Assembly (NCBI GenBank): GCA_017412025.1
Contig: JAFQOY010000147.1
Location: forward strand, 1-24,636
Direction of reading: 5' to 3'
Length of the DNA: 24,636 nt
From: Clostridia bacterium
GTDB lineage: Bacteria > Bacillota_A > Clostridia > Christensenellales > Aristaeellaceae
Numbering within the stretch: position 1 is the first letter of the stretch; every line of letters begins with the position of its first letter. The translations under genes and the position numbers were made by a program. Below are positions 17,106 to 24,053 of the stretch, piece by piece. A model generated the notes under the pieces. The model was not told the origin of the DNA and did no database searches. It saw only the letters and a list, made by a program, of their open reading frames with translations.

Positions 17106-19622
17106 TCAGTCCTTGCCCTTCGCGGTGTCGATGCCGGCGGCGCCGACCAGGCCAAGCCGCCTGGACGCTTCCTCGCGCATCTTATACTTGAGCACCTTGC
17201 CCGCCGCGTTCATCGGGAAGGAATCGACAAATTCGATGTACCGCGGCACCTTGTGGCGCGCCATGCTCGCCGCGATATAGTCATGCATCTCTTCAACGGT
17301 CACGGCGCAGTTCTCCTTGAGGATGATGCAGGCCATGGCCTCCTCGCCATAGCGCCTGTCCGGCACGCCGATGACCTGCACGTCGCGCACGGACGGATGC
17401 GTATAGATGAACTCCTCGATCTCCTTGGGATAGATGTTTTCGCCGCCGCGGATGATCATGTCCTTCAGCCTGCCAGTGATGCGGTATGTGCCGTCGGCGT
17501 CCCTGCAGGCCAGATCGCCGGAATGCAGCCATCCCTCCGCGTCAACCGTATCGCGCGTCGCCTCGGGCATCTTGTAATAGCCCTTCATCGTGTTGTAGCC
17601 TCGGGAGCAGAACTCGCCGTTTACGCCGTCCGGCACGGTCTCGCCCGTCTCCGGGTCGATGATCTTGCACTCGATGTGCGGGAAATTGTAACCGACGGTA
17701 TTGGTGCGCAGGTCCAGCGGATCCTCCCATGCGGACATCGTGCTGCCGGGCGAGGACTCCGTCTGTCCATACACGCTGACGATGCCGCGCATGTTCATCT
17801 CATTTGGATCGGCTGCGCGGCGCATCAGCTCAGGCGGGCAGCCTGCGCCGGCCATGATGCCCGTGCGCATGTAGGAGAAATTGGTCTTTCTGTAGTCCTC
17901 ATGGTTGAACATGGCGATGAACATCGTCGGCACGCCGTTAAAGCACGTGATGCGCTCCTGATTGATGCACGCCAGAGAGGACTTGGCGGAGAAATACGGC
18001 AGCGGACAGACCGTCGCGCCATGGGTCATCGAGGCGGTCATGGAGAGCACCATGCCAAAGCAATGGAACATGGGCACCTGAATCATCATGCGGTCCGCCG
18101 TGGACAGGCCCATGCGGTCGCCGATGCACTTGCCGTTGTTGACGACGTTGTAATGCGTGAGCATGACGCCCTTGGGGAAGCCCGTCGTACCGGAGGTGTA
18201 CTGCATGTTGCATACGTCGTCCGGACGCACGCGCGCAGCCATGCGGTGCAGCTCCTCAGGCGCAACCAGCTCAGCCCTATCCATCGCCTCGTCAAACGTC
18301 AGGCAGCCTGGCTGCCTGAAGCCAACCGTAATCACGTTGCGCAGGAACGGAAGGCGCTTGCAGTGCAGCGGTCTGCCCGGCGTGCTCGATGCAATTTCCG
18401 GGCACAGGTCGTTGATGATCTGCCTGTAGTTGGAATCCAGGCAGGATTCGATCATGATCAGCGTATGCGTATCCGACTGGCGAAGCAGATAATCCGCCTC
18501 ATGGCTCTTATACGCCGTATTGACCGTCACCAGCACCGCGCCGATCTTCGTCGTCGCCCAGAAGGCGATATACCACGCGGGCACATTGGTCGCCCAGACG
18601 GACACCTTCATGCCCGCCTTCACGCCCAGGGAGATGAGCGCACGGGCAAAATTGTCCACATCCTCGCGGAACTCCTCATACGTGCGCACATAATCAAGCG
18701 TCGTATACTTGAACGCATACTGATCCGGGAATTCCTCCACCATACGGTCAAGCACCTGGGAAAACGTCAGGTTGATCAGCTCGTCCTTTTTCCACACATA
18801 CTGGCCCGTGCCGTCGTGGTTGGGATAGAGCGATTTCTTCTTGCCGCGCGTCTTTTCAAAGCGGCTCATGTAGTTGACAAAGTGCGGGAAGATGACCTCG
18901 TAATCCGGCAGATCCTCCATCCAGTCCACCTTCCACTCAAGCGAGATGAAGCCGTCGTAGTCGATGGAGGAAAGCGCGCGCATCATATCCGCCACGGGCA
19001 GCGTGCCTTCGCCGATGAGGTTATAGGTATCCTTATCGTCCGAGTCTCGCAGATGCACATGCTTCACATACGCGCCCAGATTCTTGATCGTCGTATCCGC
19101 GCTCTCGCCAAAGTCCCGGTAGGGATGATGCATATCCCAGAGCGCAGCCAGCTGGTCGCAGGCAAAATCATCCATCAGCGCGCGCAGCCGGGCCGTATTG
19201 GCATAGATGCCGCTGGTCTTGATCAGGATGGTGACGCCGGCCTCCTCCGCGTCGCAAAGCAGCTCGCCGATGCGCTCACGCACCGTCTCTTCCCTGTCGC
19301 TGAGCGCCACCACCGTCACATACGGCACCTGCATCAGCTTTGCCGTCTGGATGAGTCCCCTGAGCGAGGGAACAAAGTTTTCTTCGTTGGAGGAAAGATC
19401 GCACGACGTATCAAAGCAGGGAATCATCAGCTTCTTTTCGCGCAGCTGGCGCGCCGTCGCCGCCATGTTGTATTTGTGGAAGGGCGCGCTGCGCTCCATC
19501 ATCTCCGGAAATTTGGGCAGGTTATAGACCTCGATGCCCTCAAAATCCATATTGACGCCGATATCGAGACATTCTTCCCAGCTCAGATGGGACCAGCCTC
19601 GGGTCGAAAAGGAAAGCTTCAT
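17106..19622 (-). CDS. Fusion: TIM-barrel sugar isomerase-like domain plus AMP-forming acyl-CoA synthetase
   Basis: An 838-residue two-domain protein. Residues 1 to about 265 follow the xylose-isomerase-like TIM barrel (sugar phosphate isomerase/epimerase): Asp163 in LWDMHHPYRD, KHVHLRD (His188, His190) and Glu229 in ISLEW are likely metal-site residues. However, the strand where the family usually has a metal-binding Glu reads TILIKTSG, with Lys135. From about 275 to the end is an acyl-CoA synthetase: the P-loop YTSGTTGFPKGVMLTHYN (about 473-490), YGQTESSPG (about 617), GRLKDMIIRGGENIYPKEIE (about 716) and a C-terminal AGKVLKYKMRE with the adenylation Lys, so this half looks active. The start overlaps the upstream stop by four bases (ATGA). 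The linker (about 255-275) is Lys-rich. The acid substrate is not readable from the sequence. Confidence 0.88.
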   Translation of the reverse strand: MKLSFSTRGWSHLSWEECLDIGVNMDFEGIEVYNLPKFPEMMERSAPFHKYNMAATARQLREKKLMIPCFDTSCDLSSNEENFVPSLRGLIQTAKLMQVPYVTVVALSDREETVRERIGELLCDAEEAGVTILIKTSGIYANTARLRALMDDFACDQLAALWDMHHPYRDFGESADTTIKNLGAYVKHVHLRDSDDKDTYNLIGEGTLPVADMMRALSSIDYDGFISLEWKVDWMEDLPDYEVIFPHFVNYMSRFEKTRGKKKSLYPNHDGTGQYVWKKDELINLTFSQVLDRMVEEFPDQYAFKYTTLDYVRTYEEFREDVDNFARALISLGVKAGMKVSVWATNVPAWYIAFWATTKIGAVLVTVNTAYKSHEADYLLRQSDTHTLIMIESCLDSNYRQIINDLCPEIASSTPGRPLHCKRLPFLRNVITVGFRQPGCLTFDEAMDRAELVAPEELHRMAARVRPDDVCNMQYTSGTTGFPKGVMLTHYNVVNNGKCIGDRMGLSTADRMMIQVPMFHCFGMVLSMTASMTHGATVCPLPYFSAKSSLACINQERITCFNGVPTMFIAMFNHEDYRKTNFSYMRTGIMAGAGCPPELMRRAADPNEMNMRGIVSVYGQTESSPGSTMSAWEDPLDLRTNTVGYNFPHIECKIIDPETGETVPDGVNGEFCSRGYNTMKGYYKMPEATRDTVDAEGWLHSGDLACRDADGTYRITGRLKDMIIRGGENIYPKEIEEFIYTHPSVRDVQVIGVPDRRYGEEAMACIILKENCAVTVEEMHDYIAASMARHKVPRYIEFVDSFPMNAAGKVLKYKMREEASRRLGLVGAAGIDTAKGKD

Positions 19623-21034
19623 GCCATCTCCGCCTCCTCATAGGTAATCTTGTTGAGCGCATTGATGTAGGCCTGAATGCTGGAGCCTACGATATCCGTC
19701 GACGTGCCGCGCCCGGAATAAAGCTTGCCGCTGGAGCGGAGGCGGACGACGGTTTCGCCCATGGCCTCGCGGCCCTCGGTGACCGAGCGGATCTGGAAGT
19801 CGTCCAGCTCATAATGGCAGCCCAGAATATTCTCGATGGCGAGGAACGCCGCATCGACCGGACCATCGCCGATGGCCACGCCCTCCAGCTTCTGCCCGTG
19901 CTTTTCAAGGCACATGTAGGCCATCGAGGAGGACGTGTTGCTTGCCGTGATGGAATAGCTGCGCAGCACATAGGTCGAGGGCACCTGCATCGCGGCGGAG
20001 GCGACAATGGTATCCAGCTCGCGGCTGGTGATCACTTCCCTGCGCGCAGCAATGGTCTGAAACGCCTCCCACACGCGCGCGCCGTCCTCCTCGCTCAGAT
20101 CATAGCCGAGCTTTTCCACTGCCTTGAGCACCGACGTGATGCTGTCATGGCTGGTGAGCGACACCTCGTCCGTCATCTCCTGCACGCCGTTGTCAAACGG
20201 AGAATTCTTGCTCCTTCGCGTTTCGCACATCCACGCAATCTGCTTGACAATGCGGTTCATCTCCACCGTGCGCACCGGACAGCTTACGCCCCAGACATCG
20301 CCCTTGGCCGCAAGCAGACGCGAGACGTTTGACAGCGAAACCTGATCGATCTGATAAGCAGCCGCCTTGATCTCTCTCACGCCGTGTTTGATCGCCGCAA
20401 TCGCGCAGGCGTCCGCCATGGCCAGCTCGTTCAGGCAGGAAAGGCCGAGCACGACCGTTCTGAGCTCCTCCACATTGCCGTAGAGCGCATCCAGGAATTC
20501 TCCCAGCTCATCCGGCAGAATGGCGCCCGTCGCATCGCAGACTGTCACGGTCTTTGCGCCCGCGCGGATCGCGGCGGCAATCGCCTGATACAGGAATTCC
20601 CTGTCGCTGCGCGTCGCGTCCTCCGCGACAAACTCCACGTCCGCCGTCTTTGCGCAGCAGGCAGAAACGGTCTCTTCAATCGCCTTCAGCATCGCGGCAG
20701 GCTTTTTCCTGAACAGGTATTCCATCTGCACCGTGCTGACTGAGGCGCACACCTGCAGGCGCGGATGCCTGGCTTCCTTCAGCGCGTTCCACGTCGCGTC
20801 GATGCTCTCCTGCGACAGCTGAACCGGAACGGCGACAACGCTGTTTTTCACCGTAGAGGCGACGGATTTGATCCTCAGCGCATCGATTTTCATCTGCACA
20901 ATCGGCTCAAGCTCAATCACAGATACGCCCAATCGATCCAATAGCTTCGGAATCTCTATCTTTTCCTTGAAAGAAAGTATAAAGCCCTTTCCGGTCTGCT
21001 TCATGGTGACGTCGCTGATTCTGATCTGTTCCAT
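19619..21034 (-). CDS. 2-isopropylmalate synthase homologue without the catalytic residues
   Basis: A 471-residue LeuA-family protein with a DRE-TIM-type barrel and a C-terminal LeuA regulatory domain (from about residue 340, TYVLRSYSITASNTSSSMAY onward, ending RGTSTDIVGSSIQAYINAL). Its active site is stripped. The family's DTTLRDGEQ is DVTMKQTGK (residues 8-16). The metal-binding HxH reads Ser-Cys-Leu (199-201) before NELAMADAC. The GERAGN loop reads DQVSLSN (230-236). The second-shell VEFVAEDATRSD (133-144) and CDATG are kept. Isopropylmalate synthesis is therefore unlikely; leucine binding or a different reaction is possible. The start at 21034 is chosen because GGGGAG lies upstream; an ATG at 21055 abuts the terminator tail and has no site. 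The gene lies directly behind the T-box leader. Confidence 0.85.
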   Translation of the reverse strand: MEQIRISDVTMKQTGKGFILSFKEKIEIPKLLDRLGVSVIELEPIVQMKIDALRIKSVASTVKNSVVAVPVQLSQESIDATWNALKEARHPRLQVCASVSTVQMEYLFRKKPAAMLKAIEETVSACCAKTADVEFVAEDATRSDREFLYQAIAAAIRAGAKTVTVCDATGAILPDELGEFLDALYGNVEELRTVVLGLSCLNELAMADACAIAAIKHGVREIKAAAYQIDQVSLSNVSRLLAAKGDVWGVSCPVRTVEMNRIVKQIAWMCETRRSKNSPFDNGVQEMTDEVSLTSHDSITSVLKAVEKLGYDLSEEDGARVWEAFQTIAARREVITSRELDTIVASAAMQVPSTYVLRSYSITASNTSSSMAYMCLEKHGQKLEGVAIGDGPVDAAFLAIENILGCHYELDDFQIRSVTEGREAMGETVVRLRSSGKLYSGRGTSTDIVGSSIQAYINALNKITYEEAEMA

Positions 21035-21060
21035 TGTGCTGCTCCCCTTTTCCATTCAGA

Positions 21061-21349
21061 AAATAAAAAGTCCTTGAAGCGTTTGCTTCAAGGACGAACA
21101 TGGCATTCGCGGTACCACCTTGATTACAGCAGCCTTGCGGCATACTGTCACTCTCGGGCTCTATCAAGCCCACAGCCTGTAACGGGGCGACCGTACTCCA
21201 CTACTCAAACATACATCCTTCGCAGAGTCAACTCAGGAGTGAGACTGCTTCTTCCCTCCGTACCGGCTTGCACCAGCCGCCGGCTCTCTGAAACATCCGT
21301 AAAGAAGCTTACTTCCGTTATCGTCTTTCTTATCCGGTTCTGTGAAATT
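21061..21349 (-). ncRNA. T-box leader, probably leucine-tRNA sensing
   Basis: Read on the minus strand, the leader carries the T-box core AGGTGGTACCGCG (21120-21108), an AGAGAG element followed by a CCGGC/GCCGG hairpin in stem I, a GGGCTTGATAGAGCCC hairpin, and a terminator: an 11-base stem (21095-21085 with 21080-21070) with a T-rich tail (21069-21061). The probable specifier segment ACTCCTGAGTTG (from 21240) contains CTC (21239-21237) and an overlapping CTG, both leucine codons; CCT (Pro) is a competing reading. The variable base of the TGGN core is T, which pairs with an A discriminator, as in tRNA-Leu. Uncharged tRNA would stabilise the antiterminator and switch on the LeuA-like operon. 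Confidence 0.92.
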
Positions 21350-21355
21350 AGCGTA

Positions 21356-21384
21356 AGTATATCACAAAGGAGCCTGCAAGTCAA
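21356..21384 (-). promoter_or_regulatory. Promoter of the T-box operon
   Basis: On the minus strand TTGACT (21384-21379) and TATACT (21361-21356) are 17 bases apart. Transcription should start near 21349, just before stem I of the T-box. Confidence 0.88.
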
Positions 21385-21444
21385 ACAAAAACACGCAATT
21401 CATTTAAAAATATTCACTATTTGCCGCTAACAGGGCATAAAACG

Positions 21445-21478
21445 TGCATATATGCATCTGCAAACCGGAGGATTTGCA
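21445..21478. promoter_or_regulatory. Two adjacent palindromes between the T-box operon and the 5'-nucleotidase gene
   Basis: TGCATATATGCA (21445-21456) is a perfect 12-base palindrome. Two bases on, TGCAAA (21459-21464) and TTTGCA (21473-21478) form a second inverted pair. They lie about 50 bases upstream of the nucleotidase -35 and could be operators. No regulator gene is nearby. Confidence 0.3.
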
Positions 21479-21526
21479 AAACTGCAGATACCTTTCATGA
21501 ACCGGTTTCAAAAAACACAAAGTATA

Positions 21527-21555
21527 TTGATCTTGCGCAGCCGCTGCCTTATACT
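21527..21555 (+). promoter_or_regulatory. Promoter of the 5'-nucleotidase gene
   Basis: TTGATC (21527-21532) and TATACT (21550-21555) are 17 bases apart, about 40 bases before the start codon. Confidence 0.75.
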
Positions 21556-21593
21556 GTATGCACATCCCTTTGACTGCGAAAGAAGGTGCATCC

Positions 21594-22505
21594 ATGCCAT
21601 ATGATCTCACTCAGCCGCTGGTGATCGGCATTTCATCCCGAGCGTTGTTCAACCTTGAAGAAGAAAACCGGATATTTGAGCAGCAGGGCATCGAATCCTA
21701 TGCGGCATATCAGAAGGAACACGAAAACGACATCCTGCAAAAGGGTCCTGCCTTTCAGCTTGTCAAAGCTTTTCTGCGCCTGAACAAGCCGGACGAGCCC
21801 AGGATGGTCGAGGTTATCATCATGTCGCGCAACAGTCCGGATACGAGCCTGCGCATCTTCAAGTCCGTTCAGGCCTATGGACTGGATATCACCCGCGCTG
21901 CACTGGTGGGCGGCGCAGAGATGACGCCCTACCTCAAGGCGTTCAAGACCGATCTCTTCCTTTCCGCACACGACGAGGACGTGCGGCAGGCTGTCGATCA
22001 CAACATCGCGGCAGGCCGTATCGTGACAGGCAGTTCAACCGAAGATGGACAAATCGACCAGATCCGCATTGCCTTCGACGGCGACGCCGTGCTCTTTGCC
22101 GCCGAATCCGAACGGATCTTTCAAAAGCACGGCCTTCAAGCCTTCCTGGCACACGAGGTTTCCCATGCCGACGAGCCGCTTTCCCGCGGGCCGTTTGCCA
22201 ATTTCCTGATGACGCTCTCCAACCTGCAAAGCCAGTTCAAAACGCGTGAGGAATCCCCCATCCGTACGGCGCTGGTCACATCGCGCAGCGCGCCTGCGCA
22301 CGAGCGCGCGATCAAGACCCTGCGCAAGTGGAATGTCCGCGTGGACGAGGCCTTCTTCCTGGGCGGCGTCCGCAAGAAAGAGGTGCTCTCCGCATTCGGC
22401 GCGCATATCTTCTTTGACGATCAGGAGGTGCATACCACGCCCGCTTCCGAGGTGGTATCCTCTGCCGTGGTGCCCTACAGAAAGGGCGATGATCCGCACG
22501 CATAA
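21594..22505 (+). CDS. Cytosolic 5'-nucleotidase (cN-I-like family)
   Basis: A 303-residue protein of the bacterial/animal cN-I-like 5'-nucleotidase family (Pfam 5-nucleotidase), which dephosphorylates nucleoside monophosphates such as AMP or IMP. Visible signatures are VIGISSRALFNLEEENRIF at the N-terminus, VEVIIMSRNSPDTSLRIF (about 72-89), the HAD-like nucleophile motif IAFDGDAVLFAAESERIF, ALVTSRSAPAHERAIKTLR and FFLGGVRKKEVLSAFGAHIF. The length is close to the family's usual 300. The start at 21594 follows AGAAGG; an ATG at 21558 lies only just past the -10 box. No signal peptide is present. It stands alone under its own promoter, divergent from the T-box operon. Its stop codon adjoins an 85-base repeat. 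It could feed nucleosides to the salvage enzymes at the other end of the window. Confidence 0.92.
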   Translation: MPYDLTQPLVIGISSRALFNLEEENRIFEQQGIESYAAYQKEHENDILQKGPAFQLVKAFLRLNKPDEPRMVEVIIMSRNSPDTSLRIFKSVQAYGLDITRAALVGGAEMTPYLKAFKTDLFLSAHDEDVRQAVDHNIAAGRIVTGSSTEDGQIDQIRIAFDGDAVLFAAESERIFQKHGLQAFLAHEVSHADEPLSRGPFANFLMTLSNLQSQFKTREESPIRTALVTSRSAPAHERAIKTLRKWNVRVDEAFFLGGVRKKEVLSAFGAHIFFDDQEVHTTPASEVVSSAVVPYRKGDDPHA

Positions 22506-22509
22506 TACT

Positions 22510-22594
22510 ATTCTCAAATCAAGCTGTGCCGTCTTTTCGCATCTTTTTCGTCCTGTCGCCGCTTCGTTTCAGTCAGCTCAGACAGGACAAGAAT
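22510..22594 (-). repeat. Inverted repeat copy 1 (85 bp)
   Basis: On the minus strand this matches copy 2 (23935-24049, plus strand) at 79 of 85 aligned bases, apart from 30 extra bases in copy 2. It contains an eight-base inverted pair, GTCCTGTC (22550-22557) and GACAGGAC (22581-22588). It starts four bases after the 5'-nucleotidase stop codon and runs into the desulfhydrase gene, whose last codons and stop it supplies. No transposase is present. Confidence 0.9.
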
Positions 22595-23543
22595 CCGCCC
22601 TCCAGCCTGCAAACAGCCCGCCCGCGCCGCCGGAATGCAGAAACAGCACGCGTTCCTCCGGCGCGAAGGCGCCCTCCTTTGCCATGGCAATCAGACCGGC
22701 GAAGGCCTTGCCCGTATAAACCGGATCCAGGAATATACCTTCCTGGGCGGCCATCAGCGATACGGCGGCATTGCCCTGGTCAGACGGAATCGCATAACCT
22801 GGCCCACACTGATCGCGGAGCGCAAAATCATCGCCTGTGATGGAGATATCCGCCTCAAGCAGCGCGGCCGCCTCGCGCATCAGCGAAAGCGTGATCACGT
22901 CAAACGGATCGCTGTCGACCATCATGCCCGTCACCCGGGTACCGGGCATAAAGAGCTTTGCGCCCAGCGCAAGGCCTGCCATGGTGCCGCCGCTGCCTTC
23001 CGCGCAGATGATATGGTCAAACTGCATCCCCTGATCCCGGATCTCGCGCACGCAGTCCACATAGCCCAGCGTCCCCAGCGCATTGGAACCGCCGCAGGGA
23101 ATCTTGTAATACGGCCTCCCGAGCGCCGCGCCCACGCGATCCATCTCCGCATAGATGTCCGCATAATCGTCCGTATCCATAAACCGGACGTCAACGCCCA
23201 TCAGGTGATTGAGCAGCTGATTGCCCAGCCTCTCAGTCACGCCGCGCTTTTTTAGAATCAGAATCGGCTCCATACCCAGCTTTCTGGCGGCAGCCGCGGT
23301 CAGCATGGCGTGGTTGCTCTGTGCTCCGCCTGTGGTGAACACGACCTGAGCGCCCTTTGCCTTCGCATCCGCAAGGAGGAATTCAAGCTTGCGCACCTTG
23401 TTGCCGCCCAGGCCAAGGCCGGTCATGTCGTCGCGCTTGATATAAATCTCAGCGCCAAGCGCGCGGCTGATGTTATTGAGCCTGTAAACCGGAGTCGGCA
23501 GGATACCGAGCGATATCCTGTCAAAATGATCAAGCGATTTCAT
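22578..23543 (-). CDS. D-cysteine desulfhydrase / ACC deaminase-family PLP enzyme
   Basis: A 321-residue fold-type II PLP enzyme of the D-cysteine desulfhydrase/ACC deaminase family. D-cysteine desulfhydrase gives pyruvate, sulfide and ammonia. The PLP lysine is in LGLGGNKVRKLEFLL (Lys49). TTGGAQSNHAMLTAAAA is the substrate-carboxylate loop, and AEGSGGTMAGLALGAK and LHSGGAGGLFAG bind the cofactor phosphate and close the fold. Which amino acid is the true substrate cannot be told; D-cysteine is the usual bacterial assignment. AGGGGA precedes the ATG at 23543. The last residues, about from DSCPV, and the stop codon fall inside the 85-base repeat, so the C-terminus was probably changed by that element. 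It has its own promoter far upstream (23776-23804) and a leader of about 225 bases. Confidence 0.9.
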   Translation of the reverse strand: MKSLDHFDRISLGILPTPVYRLNNISRALGAEIYIKRDDMTGLGLGGNKVRKLEFLLADAKAKGAQVVFTTGGAQSNHAMLTAAAARKLGMEPILILKKRGVTERLGNQLLNHLMGVDVRFMDTDDYADIYAEMDRVGAALGRPYYKIPCGGSNALGTLGYVDCVREIRDQGMQFDHIICAEGSGGTMAGLALGAKLFMPGTRVTGMMVDSDPFDVITLSLMREAAALLEADISITGDDFALRDQCGPGYAIPSDQGNAAVSLMAAQEGIFLDPVYTGKAFAGLIAMAKEGAFAPEERVLFLHSGGAGGLFAGWRADSCPV

Positions 23544-23691
23544 GCAGATCCCCTTCCTTCACGGTATTTACCATCGTACATACAGGCGTCCACGCCGCCG
23601 CTTTCAGCAGGCACTGCTCAGGGCTGAATACGTCCTGGTGAACCTTTTCGTTCTTTCCCCGGACGAGGCAGCCGTCTGCGCCGGTATGCAT
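23530..23691 (-). CDS. Possible 53-residue leader peptide overlapping the desulfhydrase start
   Basis: An open frame in the long leader of the desulfhydrase gene, reading MHTGADGCLVRGKNEKVHQD at its start and ending KEGDLHEIA. It overlaps the first 14 bases of the downstream gene, which would allow translational coupling. Codon third positions are moderately GC-rich, as in the real genes. No clear ribosome binding site precedes the ATG, and I do not recognise the peptide. It contains three Cys (residues 8, 28 and 38), which may be chance or may matter beside a cysteine-degrading enzyme. Confidence 0.25.
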   Translation of the reverse strand: MHTGADGCLVRGKNEKVHQDVFSPEQCLLKAAAWTPVCTMVNTVKEGDLHEIA

Positions 23692-23775
23692 TGCATTATC
23701 TGATTGCTTTTTGTCACATGTCGGCACAGCAGCATCACGTCCCCGGTGAAAATCTGCCTGCCCACTTTTGTTTTC

Positions 23776-23804
23776 ATTATAACATCGAAGATAACAAACG
23801 TCAA
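23776..23804 (-). promoter_or_regulatory. Promoter of the desulfhydrase gene, giving a leader of about 225 bases
   Basis: On the minus strand TTGACG (23804-23799) and TATAAT (23781-23776) are 17 bases apart, a near-perfect promoter. The transcript would start near 23769. The leader to 23544 shows no riboswitch class that I recognise and no terminator. Confidence 0.85.
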
Positions 23805-23844
23805 TTTTGCCGCTCACCGGACTGCAGAGCCTGCCGCAGGCAGC

Positions 23845-23874
23845 AAAAAATCCGCAGAGGTCTCCCCCTGCGGA
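23845..23874 (-). terminator. Terminator downstream of the SPFH/zinc-ribbon gene
   Basis: On the minus strand the stem TCCGCAG (23874-23868) pairs with CTGCGGA (23857-23851) and is followed by six T (23850-23845). It lies about 180 bases beyond the SPFH stop and just upstream of the desulfhydrase promoter, so it insulates the two. The stretch 23875-23934 between it and the repeat shows nothing else recognised. Confidence 0.85.
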
Positions 23875-23934
23875 CTGTTCATGCATTTGTTTTATACTAT
23901 TTTCAGATCAGAATGTGCCTGAATTTTCAGAAGA

Positions 23935-24049
23935 ATTCTTGTCCTGTCTAAGCTGAGTGAAAGAAAGCACAGCTGCGCGGCGTTGACTGGAACGAATCGA
24001 CAACAGGACGAAAAAGATGCGAAAAGACGGCACAGATTGATTTGAGAAT
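23935..24049 (+). repeat. Inverted repeat copy 2 (115 bp)
   Basis: Plus-strand copy of the element at 22510-22594, with 30 additional bases after AGCT (about 23955-23984). A 32-base stretch ending the second half is identical in both copies. It also has the GTCCTGT/ACAGGAC inverted pair. It begins, in the sense of the SPFH gene, four bases after that gene's stop codon, the same offset as copy 1 has from the nucleotidase stop. Confidence 0.9.
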
Positions 24050-24053
24050 CGTG

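Noticed and set aside
13863..19643. A 1926-codon open frame on the plus strand, opposite the oxidoreductase and fusion genes
   Set aside because: It is antisense to two well-recognised genes, has an Arg/His/Ala-rich translation with no recognisable domain, and is explained by GC-rich third codon positions on the other strand.
22550..22588. The GTCCTGTC hairpin in repeat copy 1 as a terminator
   Set aside because: Neither strand has a T run directly after the stem; the T-rich part lies before it on the plus strand.
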